64,000 nucleotides of DNA from Christensenella massiliensis (GCA_900155415.1 LT700187.1:1922001-1986000); one strand, 5' to 3'. Counted from the first letter of the stretch, positions 9,395-21,036 are shown. Notes: a model not told the origin generated them from the sequence alone. Numbers and translations: made by a program.

Positions 9395-11276
9395 GAAAAA
9401 GCAGGGCAAGATGAGCAAAAATACGCTGAAAACAGCGGGCAGACTGCTGAAATATGTTACGGGGACCTATAAAAAAGAATTCGTCATCGTTATCGTGTGC
9501 ATTATTCTTTGCTCGATCGCGACGATCGCAGTATCGTTTTCCATGAAATATTTGCTGGACGATTATATTCTGCCGCTTGTCGGGCAGACAGATCCGGATT
9601 TCGGAGGCCTATATCAGGCGCTCACGGTTCTGGCATGCATCTTTATCGTCGGCGTAGTCGGCTCTTTCCTGTACAGCAGGCTGATGGTAAAGATCGGGCA
9701 GGGTGTTCTGAAACGGGTGCGCGATGAGATGTTTGAACATATGCAGACCTTGCCGATCAGGTATTTCGATCAGCATACCAATGGTTCTATCATGAGCCTT
9801 TATACGAATGATACCGATACGCTGCGGCAGATGATCAACCAGTCTGTTCCGCAGGTGCTGATGTCTGCAATTACGATCATTGTTACGTTTATTGCCATGC
9901 TGGTACTGAGTCCGCTTCTTACCCTGCTTGCAGTCGCTATGATCTTTGTGATGTTCCTTGTCGCGAAAAAGCTGGGCGGAAGCAGCGGAAAGTATTTCAT
10001 AAAGCAGCAGATGGATGTTGCCGATGTAACGGGATATGTGGAAGAACAAATGAATGGGCAGCGTGTTGTCAAAGTGTTCAATCACGAAGAAAAATCGGAA
10101 GAGGAATTCGACGTGCTGAACGAGAAATGGTATCATAGCTCTTCGCGGGCGCATACCTTTGCAAGTATCATGGGCCCGGTCATGGGGAATATTGGGAATA
10201 TCCTCTTTGTGCTGACTGCTATATTAGGAGGCGTGTTGCTGCTGGAGGGGATCGGCGGTCTTACGATTGGTACGATCGTCGCCTATCTCCAGTTTACCAA
10301 AAGCTTTACGCAACCGTTCATGCAGGTCGCGCAGCAGTTCAATGCCATTATTATGGCGCTTGCAGGTGCGGAACGGATATTCCGCATGATGGATGAGGAG
10401 CCGGAGGTGGACGATGGATATGTTACACTGGTAAATGCGAAAAAGGATGCGGACGGCAACATCATAGAGTGCGAAGAAAGGACCGGGATGTGGGCATGGA
10501 AGCATCCGCATCAGGCGGATGGAACTGTTACCTATACAGAACTGAAAGGAGATGTGCGTTTTTACGATATGTCCTTCGGATATACGCCCGATAAAATGGT
10601 GCTGCACGACTTGACGTTATATGCAAAGCCGGGCCAGAAGCTGGCGTTTGTCGGTTCCACAGGGGCCGGTAAGACGACGATCACGAACCTCATCAACCGT
10701 TTCTATGATGTTCAGGACGGCAAGATACGCTATGATGATATCAATATCAATAAAATCAAAAAAGCGGATCTGCGCCATTCCTTGGGTATCGTCTTGCAGG
10801 ATACGCACCTGTTTACCGGAACGATTATGGAAAATATACGCTATGGGAAGCTGGAGGCAACAGACGAAGAGGTATATGAAGCGGCAAAGCTTGCATACGC
10901 GGACCAGTTTATTCAACGGCTTCCGAACGGCTATGACACCATGCTGACCGGAGATGGGGAAGAGCTTTCACAAGGCCAAAGACAGCTTCTTGCAATCGCG
11001 CGGGCTGCGATCGCTAACCCGCCTGTGTTGATTCTGGATGAAGCGACTTCCAGCATCGATACCCGTACGGAGGCGATTGTACAAAAGGGTATGGATAATC
11101 TGATGAAAGGCAGAACGGTATTTGTCATTGCGCACAGGCTTTCTACGATTCGGAACAGCGATGCGATCATCGTGTTGGAGCATGGAAGGATCATCGAACG
11201 CGGTACACACGAAGAACTGCTGAAGCTGAAAGGAACGTATTATCAGCTTTATACAGGAAAGCTGGAACTTTCCTAA
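9387..11276 (+). CDS. ABC exporter half-transporter, catalytic partner
   Basis: A 629-aa partner of the preceding subunit. It has six membrane segments, then an ATPase domain with Walker A GSTGAGKTT, signature LSQGQ, Walker B LILDEATSS and switch His (IAHRLS), all canonical. A stretch of about 45 extra residues between the membrane domain and the ATPase domain (the region around MWAWKHPHQ) is typical of this partner type. No C39 peptidase domain is present, so it cannot itself process leader peptides. The operon ends at a terminator shared with the convergent peptide gene. Confidence 0.92.
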   Translation: MNKKKQGKMSKNTLKTAGRLLKYVTGTYKKEFVIVIVCIILCSIATIAVSFSMKYLLDDYILPLVGQTDPDFGGLYQALTVLACIFIVGVVGSFLYSRLMVKIGQGVLKRVRDEMFEHMQTLPIRYFDQHTNGSIMSLYTNDTDTLRQMINQSVPQVLMSAITIIVTFIAMLVLSPLLTLLAVAMIFVMFLVAKKLGGSSGKYFIKQQMDVADVTGYVEEQMNGQRVVKVFNHEEKSEEEFDVLNEKWYHSSSRAHTFASIMGPVMGNIGNILFVLTAILGGVLLLEGIGGLTIGTIVAYLQFTKSFTQPFMQVAQQFNAIIMALAGAERIFRMMDEEPEVDDGYVTLVNAKKDADGNIIECEERTGMWAWKHPHQADGTVTYTELKGDVRFYDMSFGYTPDKMVLHDLTLYAKPGQKLAFVGSTGAGKTTITNLINRFYDVQDGKIRYDDININKIKKADLRHSLGIVLQDTHLFTGTIMENIRYGKLEATDEEVYEAAKLAYADQFIQRLPNGYDTMLTGDGEELSQGQRQLLAIARAAIANPPVLILDEATSSIDTRTEAIVQKGMDNLMKGRTVFVIAHRLSTIRNSDAIIVLEHGRIIERGTHEELLKLKGTYYQLYTGKLELS

Positions 11277-11284
11277 GAGGAAAA

Positions 11285-11313
11285 AGAGCACGGACTAAAA
11301 TCCGTGCTCTTTT
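11285..11313. terminator. Bidirectional terminator
   Basis: 10-bp perfect stem AGAGCACGGA/TCCGTGCTCT with T-runs on both strands. It serves the exporter operon and the convergent small peptide gene. Confidence 0.85.
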
Positions 11314-11325
11314 CTCTATAGAAGC

Positions 11326-11553
11326 TTAAGATTTCATATCGCGGTATTCGATATTTCCGCATTTTTTGCATCGGATCTGGAGCCTGTTTACAGACGGACA
11401 GCCGATAATGTCCCAATCCTTGCAGCCGCATTGATTGCATACGGCATATTTGTTGCCATACCAATGATGCTCTGGATTGACTTCGACTCCGCCGTTTGCC
11501 TCCTGCAACTCTTCCTCTGTGAGCGGCACTCCTTTTACATCTGTAATTTTCAT
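11326..11553 (-). CDS. Small zinc-ribbon peptide with a double-glycine-leader-like N terminus
   Basis: A 75-aa product. The start is fixed by AAGGAGGT 8 nt before the ATG; a longer in-frame start upstream has no such site. The N terminus MKITDVKGVPLTEEELQEANGG ends in a Gly-Gly preceded by acidic and hydrophobic positions as in bacteriocin and Nif11-type leaders. The remainder carries CNQCGC and CKKC pairs, reading as a zinc ribbon. It may be a secreted or modified peptide or simply a small zinc-binding protein. It is convergent with an ABC exporter, but no leader peptidase or maturase is nearby. Confidence 0.6.
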   Translation of the reverse strand: MKITDVKGVPLTEEELQEANGGVEVNPEHHWYGNKYAVCNQCGCKDWDIIGCPSVNRLQIRCKKCGNIEYRDMKS

Positions 11554-12249
11554 TTTTGCTGACCTCCTTGTATCGATTTCAGGTTGTTTTTCCTGTATCA
11601 AATTGATGATATAATATACGAATCGATTTTACAAGCATCTCAAAACGAGACAGGAAAGGAGCGCTTATGGAAAAGATGAGCGCACTATAGCTTATATGTA
11701 TGAGAATGATTACGGACAGAAAACAGGAATGGAATATCGTACTGAAAGGATATGCACAAGGAAAGAAAAAGAGGATAAAATACTCTGTGTATGTTTTAGA
11801 AATAGATAAATTCTGTCAGTCGTTTTCCATAGAAAAACTGATTCATGCCCGAAGTGCAAACCGAAAATAGATACTGTAATATTTGCACTCATCGTGGACA
11901 TGAAATGTGGACATGAAATAAAGAAGGGGATGGGTCGATTTGCAAGGGATAATATAGTAGAAAATATGTATTAAAAGAATTCGGAAATAGTAGAAAAATG
12001 CGAGCTATAAATTATCTCTTTTATATTTGATTTGGTATGCATAAATAAAAATTCCCCGGCGTAGTCAGGGGTATTTTTATTATTGATTTGAAGTGACCCG
12101 CCCCTTGCGGCGCAGGCATATGCTTATAAAGGTTGGCAACGACAGTGAGCCGTCGCGAGGGCACCTATAACAGAACGGCGAGCCGAGCGCGACTTTTTGC
12201 GGAAGAAGGAGGAAGCGTGGAGCAAGCAGTTGATTTTTTATAAAATAAA
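11554..12249. other. Gene-poor intergenic region
   Basis: No reading frame here has both a ribosome site and recognisable protein features, and base composition shifts to AT-rich. One clear structure is an AT-rich inverted repeat with a CCCC/GGGG core at 12044-12081, likely a bidirectional terminator. Confidence 0.55.
12044..12081. terminator. Inverted repeat, likely bidirectional terminator
   Basis: AATAAAAATTCCCC pairs with GGGGTATTTTTATT across a 10-nt loop with one mismatch. T/A tails on both strands fit intrinsic termination in either direction. Confidence 0.55.
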
Positions 12250-12277
12250 AAAATCGGAACGAGTACAACCCGTTCCG
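12250..12277 (-). terminator. Terminator of tRNA-Gln(CTG)
   Basis: On the minus strand CGGAACG/CGTTCCG forms a 7-bp stem followed by ATTTTTTT, directly downstream of the tRNA. Confidence 0.8.
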
Positions 12278-12280
12278 ACG

Positions 12281-12354
12281 TGGCAGCGGAATAAGGGCTC
12301 GAACCTTAACTAAACGAGTCAGAGTCGTTTGTGCTACCATTACACAATTCCGCT
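12281..12354 (-). tRNA. tRNA-Gln (anticodon CTG)
   Basis: Acceptor AGCGGAA/TTCCGCT, discriminator G and encoded CCA (complement of 12281-12283). The anticodon stem AACGA/TCGTT encloses the loop CTCTGAC (anticodon CTG), and the T-arm is TAAGG-TTCGAGC-CCTTA. It reads CAG. A second tRNA-Gln(TTG) is at 61828. No consensus promoter is obvious upstream. Confidence 0.9.
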
Positions 12355-12790
12355 ATCTTTTCTAAATTACCCCCAAAGTGCCGTCCGCCTTGCTTCTAAA
12401 ACCCGCCTCACGGCAGGTGGGTATCCTGTTTGCAGCTTCAGGCTTTCTGCCCGTAACAGACTTGCTCACTGCTGTAAAACCCGGATTCCCGAATTTAGAA
12501 TGTGGGTTTAAAATACAAAGCGTAACGCACACCCCAGGAAAACAATATCTAATTTTCGTGTATTATAATATCATAGGAGGCAGGATTTGTAAACCCTCAT
12601 TTTCTGATATCGGCTTTGTTTTTTATTCATATGGAACAAAGGGGCTGAGGAACTTGATATGGAAAATATAATTATATGCATAAATACAGCATTTAAGAAC
12701 TATTCTCAATCAAGAAAGCAACCATTTCGCCACGAATTTATCATGATTGAATGAGCCTTGATATGACAAAAAGAGCAAGAAGAGGTTGCG
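12355..12790. other. Intergenic region without recognised genes
   Basis: 436 bases upstream of tRNA-Gln in which I find no supported gene. A TATAAT-like box and an AGGAGG occur near 12565-12580, but no credible frame follows them. Confidence 0.5.
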
Positions 12791-13072
12791 CTAAAACACG
12801 TCTCTTTTTTTCTTATGGCTACGATTATGCTTTGCTTCAGGCATAAATTTCAACACGGATTTCATAAGCTCGTTTTGTATTTCATCCTCTCATTCTCCGT
12901 CTGTCCTTATGCTGACCTTACCGTTTTCATAGCAGGAGGAGCGCAAATATAATTTTGATATATCCGTCATAAAGCCTAAAAATTTCTTTGATTGCCTGTT
13001 CGTTACCGTTGTGTCGGACGTATTGATGATCTTACCATAAGCAGGGTAACCACAAGCTTTTATTATTTTCTT
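12791..13072 (-). pseudogene. Decayed gene remnant, unrecognised family
   Basis: On the minus strand one frame reads as protein-like sequence (KACGYPAYGKIINTSD, then KFLGFMTDISKLYLRSSCYE) for about 90 codons. It is interrupted by a single in-frame TGA after VSIRTDGE, and then continues EDEIQNELMKSVLKF to a TAG at 12791-12793. It lacks a start with a ribosome site and has a stop just upstream. The composition looks coding but the family is unknown to me. Together with the surrounding gene-poor DNA it suggests an eroded insertion beside tRNA-Gln. Confidence 0.4.
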
Positions 13073-13246
13073 TCATTCACCGACGTTTGCAATTTTTACG
13101 TTCATCTCTTGCTTGTACAGCTTGCAGAAGAATGCAATACATGGGTAAGTAAAGCCCGGAAAAAAGGAAAAGCCCGTACAGGACATATAGTTTGCACGAG
13201 CTAAGCCAATATAACAGCTTCTGAGAATACGCAAGAAATCAGAGTG

Positions 13247-15094
<1,848 letters not shown>

Positions 15095-15187
15095 GAAGCA
15101 GGCAAACGATTTGCGGTCCTGCAAATTGCCCTGTGTGCGCGGCAGACAAAATGACGCACATGCGTTGGGCAGAAAGAATCATGAAAA

Positions 15188-15224
15188 ATGCGGAGAGCGG
15201 GTTGGTGTTCTCCGCATTCTTTTT
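15188..15224 (+). terminator. Terminator after eno
   Basis: 9-bp stem ATGCGGAGA/TCTCCGCAT followed by TCTTTTT, about 95 nt after the eno stop. Confidence 0.75.
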
Positions 15225-15307
15225 AACACCCCATGTTGCGCGCAGCCTCCTTTTTTGATAAAATATACAAGTTAAAGTTTGAATCAATTTTCAAGGGAGG
15301 CAACGAT

Positions 15308-16972
15308 ATGTCTGCATTGATGGAAATAACGATCGGAGACCTGCTCGAGAAGCAGGCGGCTTTATATCCGGATCAGGATTGTTTGGTCTCGCCTTATCTT
15401 GGTGTCCGTTATTCGTACCGGGAATTTAACGAACTGACAGACCTTGTGGCGCGTGCATTTATGGGAATGGGCATAGGAAAAGGCGATAAGGTCTCTATCT
15501 GGGCCAGCAATTACCCGGAATGGATGATCACCCAGTTTGCCACCGCCAAAATGGGTGCAGTCATGGTTACGGTCAACACCAACTATAAACAGTTTGAACT
15601 GGAATATCTTCTGAAGCAAAGCGACACGATGACGCTCATCATGATGGAGGGCGTAAAAGACAATAATTATGTGAATCATATTTATGGGCTGTGCCCGGAA
15701 CTCAAAGAGTCGGAGCCGGGACAGCTTTCCTGCGAGCGCCTGCCATTCCTCAAGAACATCATCTTTTTGGATGAAGAAAAGCATCCGGGTATGTATCAGT
15801 GGAACGACATTTTTGCTTTTGCAGATAAGGTGAGCCCGGAGGAACTGGCTGCAAGGAAAAAAGAGCTGGATATACACGATGTGATCAATATGCAGTATAC
15901 GTCCGGGACCACAGGCTTCCCCAAAGGCGTTATGCTGACGCATTACAATCTGGTCAACAACGGAATGGCGATCGGCGACTGCATGAAGCTCACGCATGAA
16001 GACCGGCTGTGTATCCCAGTACCGCTTTTCCATTGCTTCGGCTGCGTTTTGGGCGTCATGGCCGCATATACGCATGCGGCGTCTATGATATTGATCGATC
16101 ATTTCAATCCACTTAAGGTCATGGGCGCGATTCAGAGCGAACGGTGTACGGCGGTGCACGGTGTTCCTACGATGTTCATTTCCATGCTGGATCATCCGGA
16201 TTTTAAGAAATATGATTTTTCAACACTGCGGACGGGGATCATGGCGGGTTCGCCCTGCCCGATCGAATTCATGAAGCGGGCGATGGCCGATATGAATATG
16301 CGGGAGATCACGATCACCTACGGACAGACAGAATCTTCCCCGGCGATCACCATGACGAGCACGGACGATCCGATCGAAGTGCGCGTAGCTACTGTCGGAA
16401 AGAAGATACCGCATGTAGAAGCAAAGATCGTCGACCCGGAAACGGGGGAGGACGCGCCGTTTGATACACAGGGCGAAATTGTTGCACGCGGCTACAATCT
16501 GATGAAAGGCTATTATAAAATGCCGGAAGCGACTGCGCAGGCGATTGATGCGGACGGTTGGCTGCATACGGGCGACCTTGGCACTATGGATAAAGACGGC
16601 TATTTCAAAATCACAGGCCGGCTGAAAGACATGATCATCCGCGGCGGCGAGAATATTTATCCGCGCGAGATCGAAGAATTCCTGTATACGAATGCAAAAG
16701 TACGCGACGTGCAGGTGATCGGTGTGCCGGATAAGCGGTATGGCGAAGAAGTGCTAGCCTGCATCGTGTTGAAGGATGGCGAAGAGGCAACGGAAGAGGA
16801 AATGATCGAGTTTGTGAAAAACGGACTTTCCAGATTCAAGGCGCCGCGCTATGTGCGTTTTGTAGAAACGTTCCCCATGACAGCCAGCGGGAAAATACAA
16901 AAATATAAGATGCGCGAATGGGCCATCGAAGAGCTGGATCTCAAAGATGCGGCAAAAATAGAAACTGCGTGA
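15308..16972 (+). CDS. Acyl-CoA synthetase (AMP-binding enzyme)
   Basis: ANL-superfamily ligase that activates a carboxylic acid as an acyl-adenylate and then forms the CoA thioester. Motifs are YTSGTTGFPKG (phosphate loop, about residue 195), TYGQTES, the hinge ITGRLKDMIIRGGENIYP and the catalytic C-terminal Lys in SGKIQK. Length 554 aa fits medium- or long-chain fatty acyl-CoA ligases, and the closest look is the clostridial FadD/AcsM type. The start ATG follows GGGAGG. lgt begins 12 nt downstream, so the two may be cotranscribed. Substrate not determinable from sequence. Confidence 0.9.
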   Translation: MSALMEITIGDLLEKQAALYPDQDCLVSPYLGVRYSYREFNELTDLVARAFMGMGIGKGDKVSIWASNYPEWMITQFATAKMGAVMVTVNTNYKQFELEYLLKQSDTMTLIMMEGVKDNNYVNHIYGLCPELKESEPGQLSCERLPFLKNIIFLDEEKHPGMYQWNDIFAFADKVSPEELAARKKELDIHDVINMQYTSGTTGFPKGVMLTHYNLVNNGMAIGDCMKLTHEDRLCIPVPLFHCFGCVLGVMAAYTHAASMILIDHFNPLKVMGAIQSERCTAVHGVPTMFISMLDHPDFKKYDFSTLRTGIMAGSPCPIEFMKRAMADMNMREITITYGQTESSPAITMTSTDDPIEVRVATVGKKIPHVEAKIVDPETGEDAPFDTQGEIVARGYNLMKGYYKMPEATAQAIDADGWLHTGDLGTMDKDGYFKITGRLKDMIIRGGENIYPREIEEFLYTNAKVRDVQVIGVPDKRYGEEVLACIVLKDGEEATEEEMIEFVKNGLSRFKAPRYVRFVETFPMTASGKIQKYKMREWAIEELDLKDAAKIETA

Positions 16973-16983
16973 GGAAGTAAAAC

Positions 16984-17844
16984 ATGGGAACGCCGGACAA
17001 AATAGCGATCCACAATTTATTCGGGATAGAAGGCCTCGATATAGCGTGGTATGGAATACTGATTGCCGCAGGGATCGTTGCGGGCGTCATGCTTGCGGTC
17101 CACGAAGCGAAAAGGCGGGGCTATACGTCGGAGCTGCTGGTAGATTTTATGATTTTGGCTCTTCCGCTTGCAATCATTGGAGCGCGCATCTATTATGTGG
17201 CGTTTGAATGGGATTATTACTCCCAGCACCCCGATGAGATCATCGCGGTCTGGAACGGCGGTATTGCGATCTACGGGGCGGTCATCGGCGGCATCGTCGC
17301 GGCGCTCATTCTTGCCAAATGGCGGAAATTCCCGATGGGACGGCTGCTCGATATTTGTGCGCCCGGCCTTATTTTAGGGCAGGCGATCGGACGTTGGGGA
17401 AATTTTGTAAATCAGGAAGCATTCGGGAATATCGTAACAGACCCGAATCTCCAGTTTTTTCCATATGCGGTGTATATTGAAGAGCGTTTCACCGGTACAG
17501 AATGGGTGATCGATCAATGGGTGCAGGCGACGTTTTTCTATGAAAGCATGTGGGATATTGGCGTAATGGTCCTGCTTCTTGTGTATGCACGCAGGACAAA
17601 GCATGACGGGAATGTATTTGCCATGTATTTGATTGGATATGGGGCAGGGCGCTTCTGGATAGAGGGGATCCGCGTTTCAACACTACAAACAGGCTTCGGA
17701 ATGCCCGTCTCGCAGCTCCTTTCTCTGATATTGGTCATCATAGGGATTCTGTATATTCTTATTATGCATAAAAAGAATAAGCCAAATGCGTTCTACGATG
17801 GGAAATATTGCAGGGAATACCAGAAAGCGCAGACACAGGAATAA
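16984..17844 (+). CDS. lgt: Prolipoprotein diacylglyceryl transferase
   Basis: Integral membrane enzyme that transfers diacylglycerol from phosphatidylglycerol to the lipobox cysteine of prolipoproteins. 286 aa with about seven membrane segments. The signature GRWGNFVNQEAFG and the later RFWIEGIR are characteristic. lspA, which acts next on lipoproteins, is elsewhere in the window (37551). Confidence 0.96.
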   Translation: MGTPDKIAIHNLFGIEGLDIAWYGILIAAGIVAGVMLAVHEAKRRGYTSELLVDFMILALPLAIIGARIYYVAFEWDYYSQHPDEIIAVWNGGIAIYGAVIGGIVAALILAKWRKFPMGRLLDICAPGLILGQAIGRWGNFVNQEAFGNIVTDPNLQFFPYAVYIEERFTGTEWVIDQWVQATFFYESMWDIGVMVLLLVYARRTKHDGNVFAMYLIGYGAGRFWIEGIRVSTLQTGFGMPVSQLLSLILVIIGILYILIMHKKNKPNAFYDGKYCREYQKAQTQE

Positions 17845-17851
17845 CGAAGAT

Positions 17852-17878
17852 GGGCGGATCTCTCCGCCCTTAAATTTT
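17852..17878 (+). terminator. Weak terminator-like hairpin between lgt and pncB
   Basis: GGGCGGA/TCCGCCC stem with a TCTC loop followed by TTAAATTTT. The U-tract is poor, so readthrough into pncB is possible. Confidence 0.5.
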
Positions 17879-17898
17879 AATGGCAAGAGGTGGATGGT

Positions 17899-19326
17899 GT
17901 GAGAAATTTAACGATGATGACGGATCTGTACCAACTAACGATGATGTACGGATACTTCAAAGCAGGGAAGCACAAGGAGCGGGCGGTCTACGACCTGTTT
18001 TTCCGCCGTCAGGGAGATGAGACCAATTATGCAGTCTGTGCGGGCCTTGAGCAGGTGATCGATCTGATCAATAATCTGCGTTTTGAAGAAGAGGATATCA
18101 AATATCTGCGTTCCCTGAAGCTTTTCGATGAGGAGTTCATGGCGTATTTAAGAGATTTCCGCTTCACCGGAGAGATTTATGCGATGCCGGAAGGAACTGT
18201 TGTGTTCCCGATGGAACCGCTGGTGCGTGTCAGCGCACCCATTAGTGAAGCGCAGCTTGTGGAAACGGCGCTTCTCAATATTGTGAATCATCAGACACTT
18301 ATCGCCACAAAAGCAAGCCGTGTCGTCTATGCGGCGCAGGGAGACCCGGTGCTGGAATTCGGGCTGCGCCGGGCGCAGGGGCCGGATGCCGGCATCTACG
18401 GTGCGCGCGCAGCGATCATCGGCGGTTGCACCTCGACCTCCAATGTGCTTACGGCGCAAATGTTTGGCGCGACGGCTGCGGGCACGCATGCGCACAGCTG
18501 GGTCATGAGCTTCCCGGACGAGCTTTCCGCATTCCGCGCCTATGCGGATACGTTCCCATCGGGTTGTATGCTGCTTGTGGATACCTACGATACGCTGAAA
18601 AGCGGGATCCCGAATGCTATTACAGTCTTTAAGGAGTTGCGCAAAAAAGGATATGAGCCGGTGGGAGTGCGGCTTGATTCGGGGGATTTGGCCTATCTGT
18701 CAAAACAAGCGCGTAAAATGCTGGACGAGGCGGGATTCCCGGCTGCAAGGGTCTTTGCATCGAGCGATCTTGACGAATATACGATTGCCGATCTGAAGCA
18801 GCAGGGAGCGAAAATTGATGTATGGGGCGTGGGTACGCGCCTTATCACCGGACACGACCATCCGGCGCTCGGCGGCGTCTATAAATTGTGCGCCAATACG
18901 GAGGACGGAAAAATGGTTCCCAAGCTCAAAATCAGTGAGAATGTGTGGAAGATCACAAACCCGGGTATCAAAAAGGTCGCTCGTATTTATGGAAAAAAAG
19001 ACCACATGGCGATCGCAGACCTCATCATGCTGGAGCATGAAACGATCGATGAAACGAAGCCGCTGACGATTTTTGATCCAATCGAGACATGGAAGAAAAT
19101 GACGGTTACGGATTATGAGATACGCGAGCTGCTCGTGCCGGTATTTGAGGATGGGAAGCAGGTCTATCGATCGCCGTCTTTAAAGGAAATACAGGATTAT
19201 GCGGCAAACGATATGGCGACGTTCTGGGACGAGTTCAAACGGATCAAGCGGCCGCACCTCTATAAGGTGGACCTTTCGGACGAGCTGTATAATCTGAAAA
19301 AGAAATTGCTGAATGAACAGAAATAA
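17899..19326 (+). CDS. pncB: Nicotinate phosphoribosyltransferase
   Basis: Makes nicotinate mononucleotide from nicotinate and PRPP (NAD salvage). It opens with NLTMMTDLYQLTMMYGYF, the family's usual N terminus, and carries RRAQGPDAG, GTHAHSWVM and VRLDSGDLAYLS. About 475 aa, normal. Start GTG 17899 is preferred because AAGAGG ends 8 nt upstream; an in-frame GTG at 17890 is the alternative and adds three residues. The beta-propeller gene follows 11 nt after the stop. Confidence 0.93.
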   Translation: MRNLTMMTDLYQLTMMYGYFKAGKHKERAVYDLFFRRQGDETNYAVCAGLEQVIDLINNLRFEEEDIKYLRSLKLFDEEFMAYLRDFRFTGEIYAMPEGTVVFPMEPLVRVSAPISEAQLVETALLNIVNHQTLIATKASRVVYAAQGDPVLEFGLRRAQGPDAGIYGARAAIIGGCTSTSNVLTAQMFGATAAGTHAHSWVMSFPDELSAFRAYADTFPSGCMLLVDTYDTLKSGIPNAITVFKELRKKGYEPVGVRLDSGDLAYLSKQARKMLDEAGFPAARVFASSDLDEYTIADLKQQGAKIDVWGVGTRLITGHDHPALGGVYKLCANTEDGKMVPKLKISENVWKITNPGIKKVARIYGKKDHMAIADLIMLEHETIDETKPLTIFDPIETWKKMTVTDYEIRELLVPVFEDGKQVYRSPSLKEIQDYAANDMATFWDEFKRIKRPHLYKVDLSDELYNLKKKLLNEQK

Positions 19327-19337
19327 GAGGATAACAG

Positions 19338-20990
19338 ATGAAAACAAGTCGTTGGTTTCGGATTTTTATGATGGCGCTCGATACAGTCGTGCTCTTCTTC
19401 CTGCGCATGTTCCGCAGGTTCGACCACGTCTATCAGTATGAAAATATAGAGGGCGGAACGATAAACGAAAGACCGCGTGCAGTCAAAGGAACCGCACAGG
19501 CGGACCTCGGGATCGAGTGCGAGCTGGAGCTGAATGGAACGCCCGTGCAGGAATATCAACGGGGAAAGAAGATGGATTTTCCGATTGGCCGTTCCTATAC
19601 GGATATGGAAGGGATCGTAACGTTCCGCGGAGATAATTTCAGGAGCGGAGCGGCGTTCGGAACGCTTTCCCATACGCCGAAAGCGTTGGAAAAGGCATGG
19701 TCTGTTTCCACCGGCCGGCTGCAAAAAGGATATGGAAAAGGATATTGGACCGGGAGCGGATGGACGGGGCAGCCGCTGATCGTCCGGTGGAACCCGGAGC
19801 TTCGCAGGCTCATGAACATCTATCCGCATAAAAAGGAAAAAGATGGGCTTACGGAAGCGATCTATTCCACGATGGATGGAAACGTTTATTTTATTGACAT
19901 TGAGGACGGTGAAAAAACACGCGACGATCTCTATGTAGGGCTTCCCTTCAAGGGAGCGGGAGCGCTCGACCCGCGTGGAATCCCAATGCTTTATCTTGGG
20001 CCGGGAGATTCCTGCGGAGATGAGCCTGCGCGCGGCTTTATTTACAGCTTGATCGACTGCAAAAAGCTGTATGAATTCGGGGCAAACGACCCGTTTTCTC
20101 TGCGTAAATTTCATGGATATGACAGCTCGGTATTGATTTCGGAAAAAACGGATACGCTGATCGCGCCCGGAGAGAACGGCATCCTGTATACGATGAAGCT
20201 GAATACGAAATTCGACCGGGAGACGGGCGAGCTATCCATCGCTCCGTCGGATATTCTAAAGCTGCGGTATAAAACGTGGCGCTCCAGTGAGCAACGCTAT
20301 TGGCTGGGCATGGAAGACAGCGGCGTGATGTGGAATAATTATCTCTATATTGCGGACAATGGCGGGAACCTGATGTGCATCGATACCGATACGATGAAGA
20401 TCGTATGGGCGCAGGATGTGGTGGATGATACGAATGGTTCGCCGGTGTTCAGCGTCGAAGATGATGTACCTTATATTTATATCGCGACTTCCCTTCATTG
20501 GACGGCAAGCCGCAGGCTGAAGCTTGGAGACGTGCCGATATTCAAGATCAACGCGGTCACAGGAGAGTATGTGTGGCGACATACCTATCTTTGTAATACG
20601 GTTGCCGGTATCTCGGGCGGAGTACAGGCAACATGTGTCAATGGCAAGCATAATATCTCCGATTTAGTCCTTTTTCCTGTCGCACGTACGCCGCAGGTGC
20701 GTGCGGGGATCCTCGTGGCGCTGGATAAGAAAACGGGACGCGAGGTATGGCGCTATCATACGGGCAGATATGTTTGGAGCTCGCCCGTTGATATTTATGA
20801 TGGAGATGGAAACGCATATATTATTGTGTGTAATTCGGCAGGCGATATGGACCTGCTTGAGGGACGCACAGGCAAACTGATTTCGCGGCTCAACTTTGGA
20901 GCGAACATTGAGGCGTCTCCGGCGGTTTTTGAGAATATGCTGGTCGTAGGTACACGGGGGCAGGAGATCGTTGGCGTAAAAATTTCATAA
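19338..20990 (+). CDS. Membrane-anchored PQQ-like beta-propeller protein
   Basis: 550 aa with one N-terminal hydrophobic segment (about residues 8-24). An extracytoplasmic domain follows with repeated blades such as GNVYFIDIEDGE, GNLMCIDTDTMKIVW, GILVALDKKTGREVWRYH and GDMDLLEGRTGKLI, the W/DxxTG pattern of PQQ-type propellers. The PQQ-binding active site of dehydrogenases is not evident, so a scaffold, binding or cell-envelope role is more likely. It is the last gene before element II, and its terminator has been split by that insertion. Confidence 0.8.
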   Translation: MKTSRWFRIFMMALDTVVLFFLRMFRRFDHVYQYENIEGGTINERPRAVKGTAQADLGIECELELNGTPVQEYQRGKKMDFPIGRSYTDMEGIVTFRGDNFRSGAAFGTLSHTPKALEKAWSVSTGRLQKGYGKGYWTGSGWTGQPLIVRWNPELRRLMNIYPHKKEKDGLTEAIYSTMDGNVYFIDIEDGEKTRDDLYVGLPFKGAGALDPRGIPMLYLGPGDSCGDEPARGFIYSLIDCKKLYEFGANDPFSLRKFHGYDSSVLISEKTDTLIAPGENGILYTMKLNTKFDRETGELSIAPSDILKLRYKTWRSSEQRYWLGMEDSGVMWNNYLYIADNGGNLMCIDTDTMKIVWAQDVVDDTNGSPVFSVEDDVPYIYIATSLHWTASRRLKLGDVPIFKINAVTGEYVWRHTYLCNTVAGISGGVQATCVNGKHNISDLVLFPVARTPQVRAGILVALDKKTGREVWRYHTGRYVWSSPVDIYDGDGNAYIIVCNSAGDMDLLEGRTGKLISRLNFGANIEASPAVFENMLVVGTRGQEIVGVKIS

Positions 20991-21036
20991 TTAAAGTTTA
21001 TGGCAAATAAAAAAACGGGCAAAGGCTCTCTGCTGG

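Noticed and set aside
7985-9418. A 477-codon minus-strand frame
   Set aside because: Antisense of the first ABC exporter subunit; rich in His/Arg/Asp as expected of a reversed coding strand.
12080-12340. A minus-strand frame of 86 codons
   Set aside because: It starts inside tRNA-Gln and crosses its terminator; no protein features.
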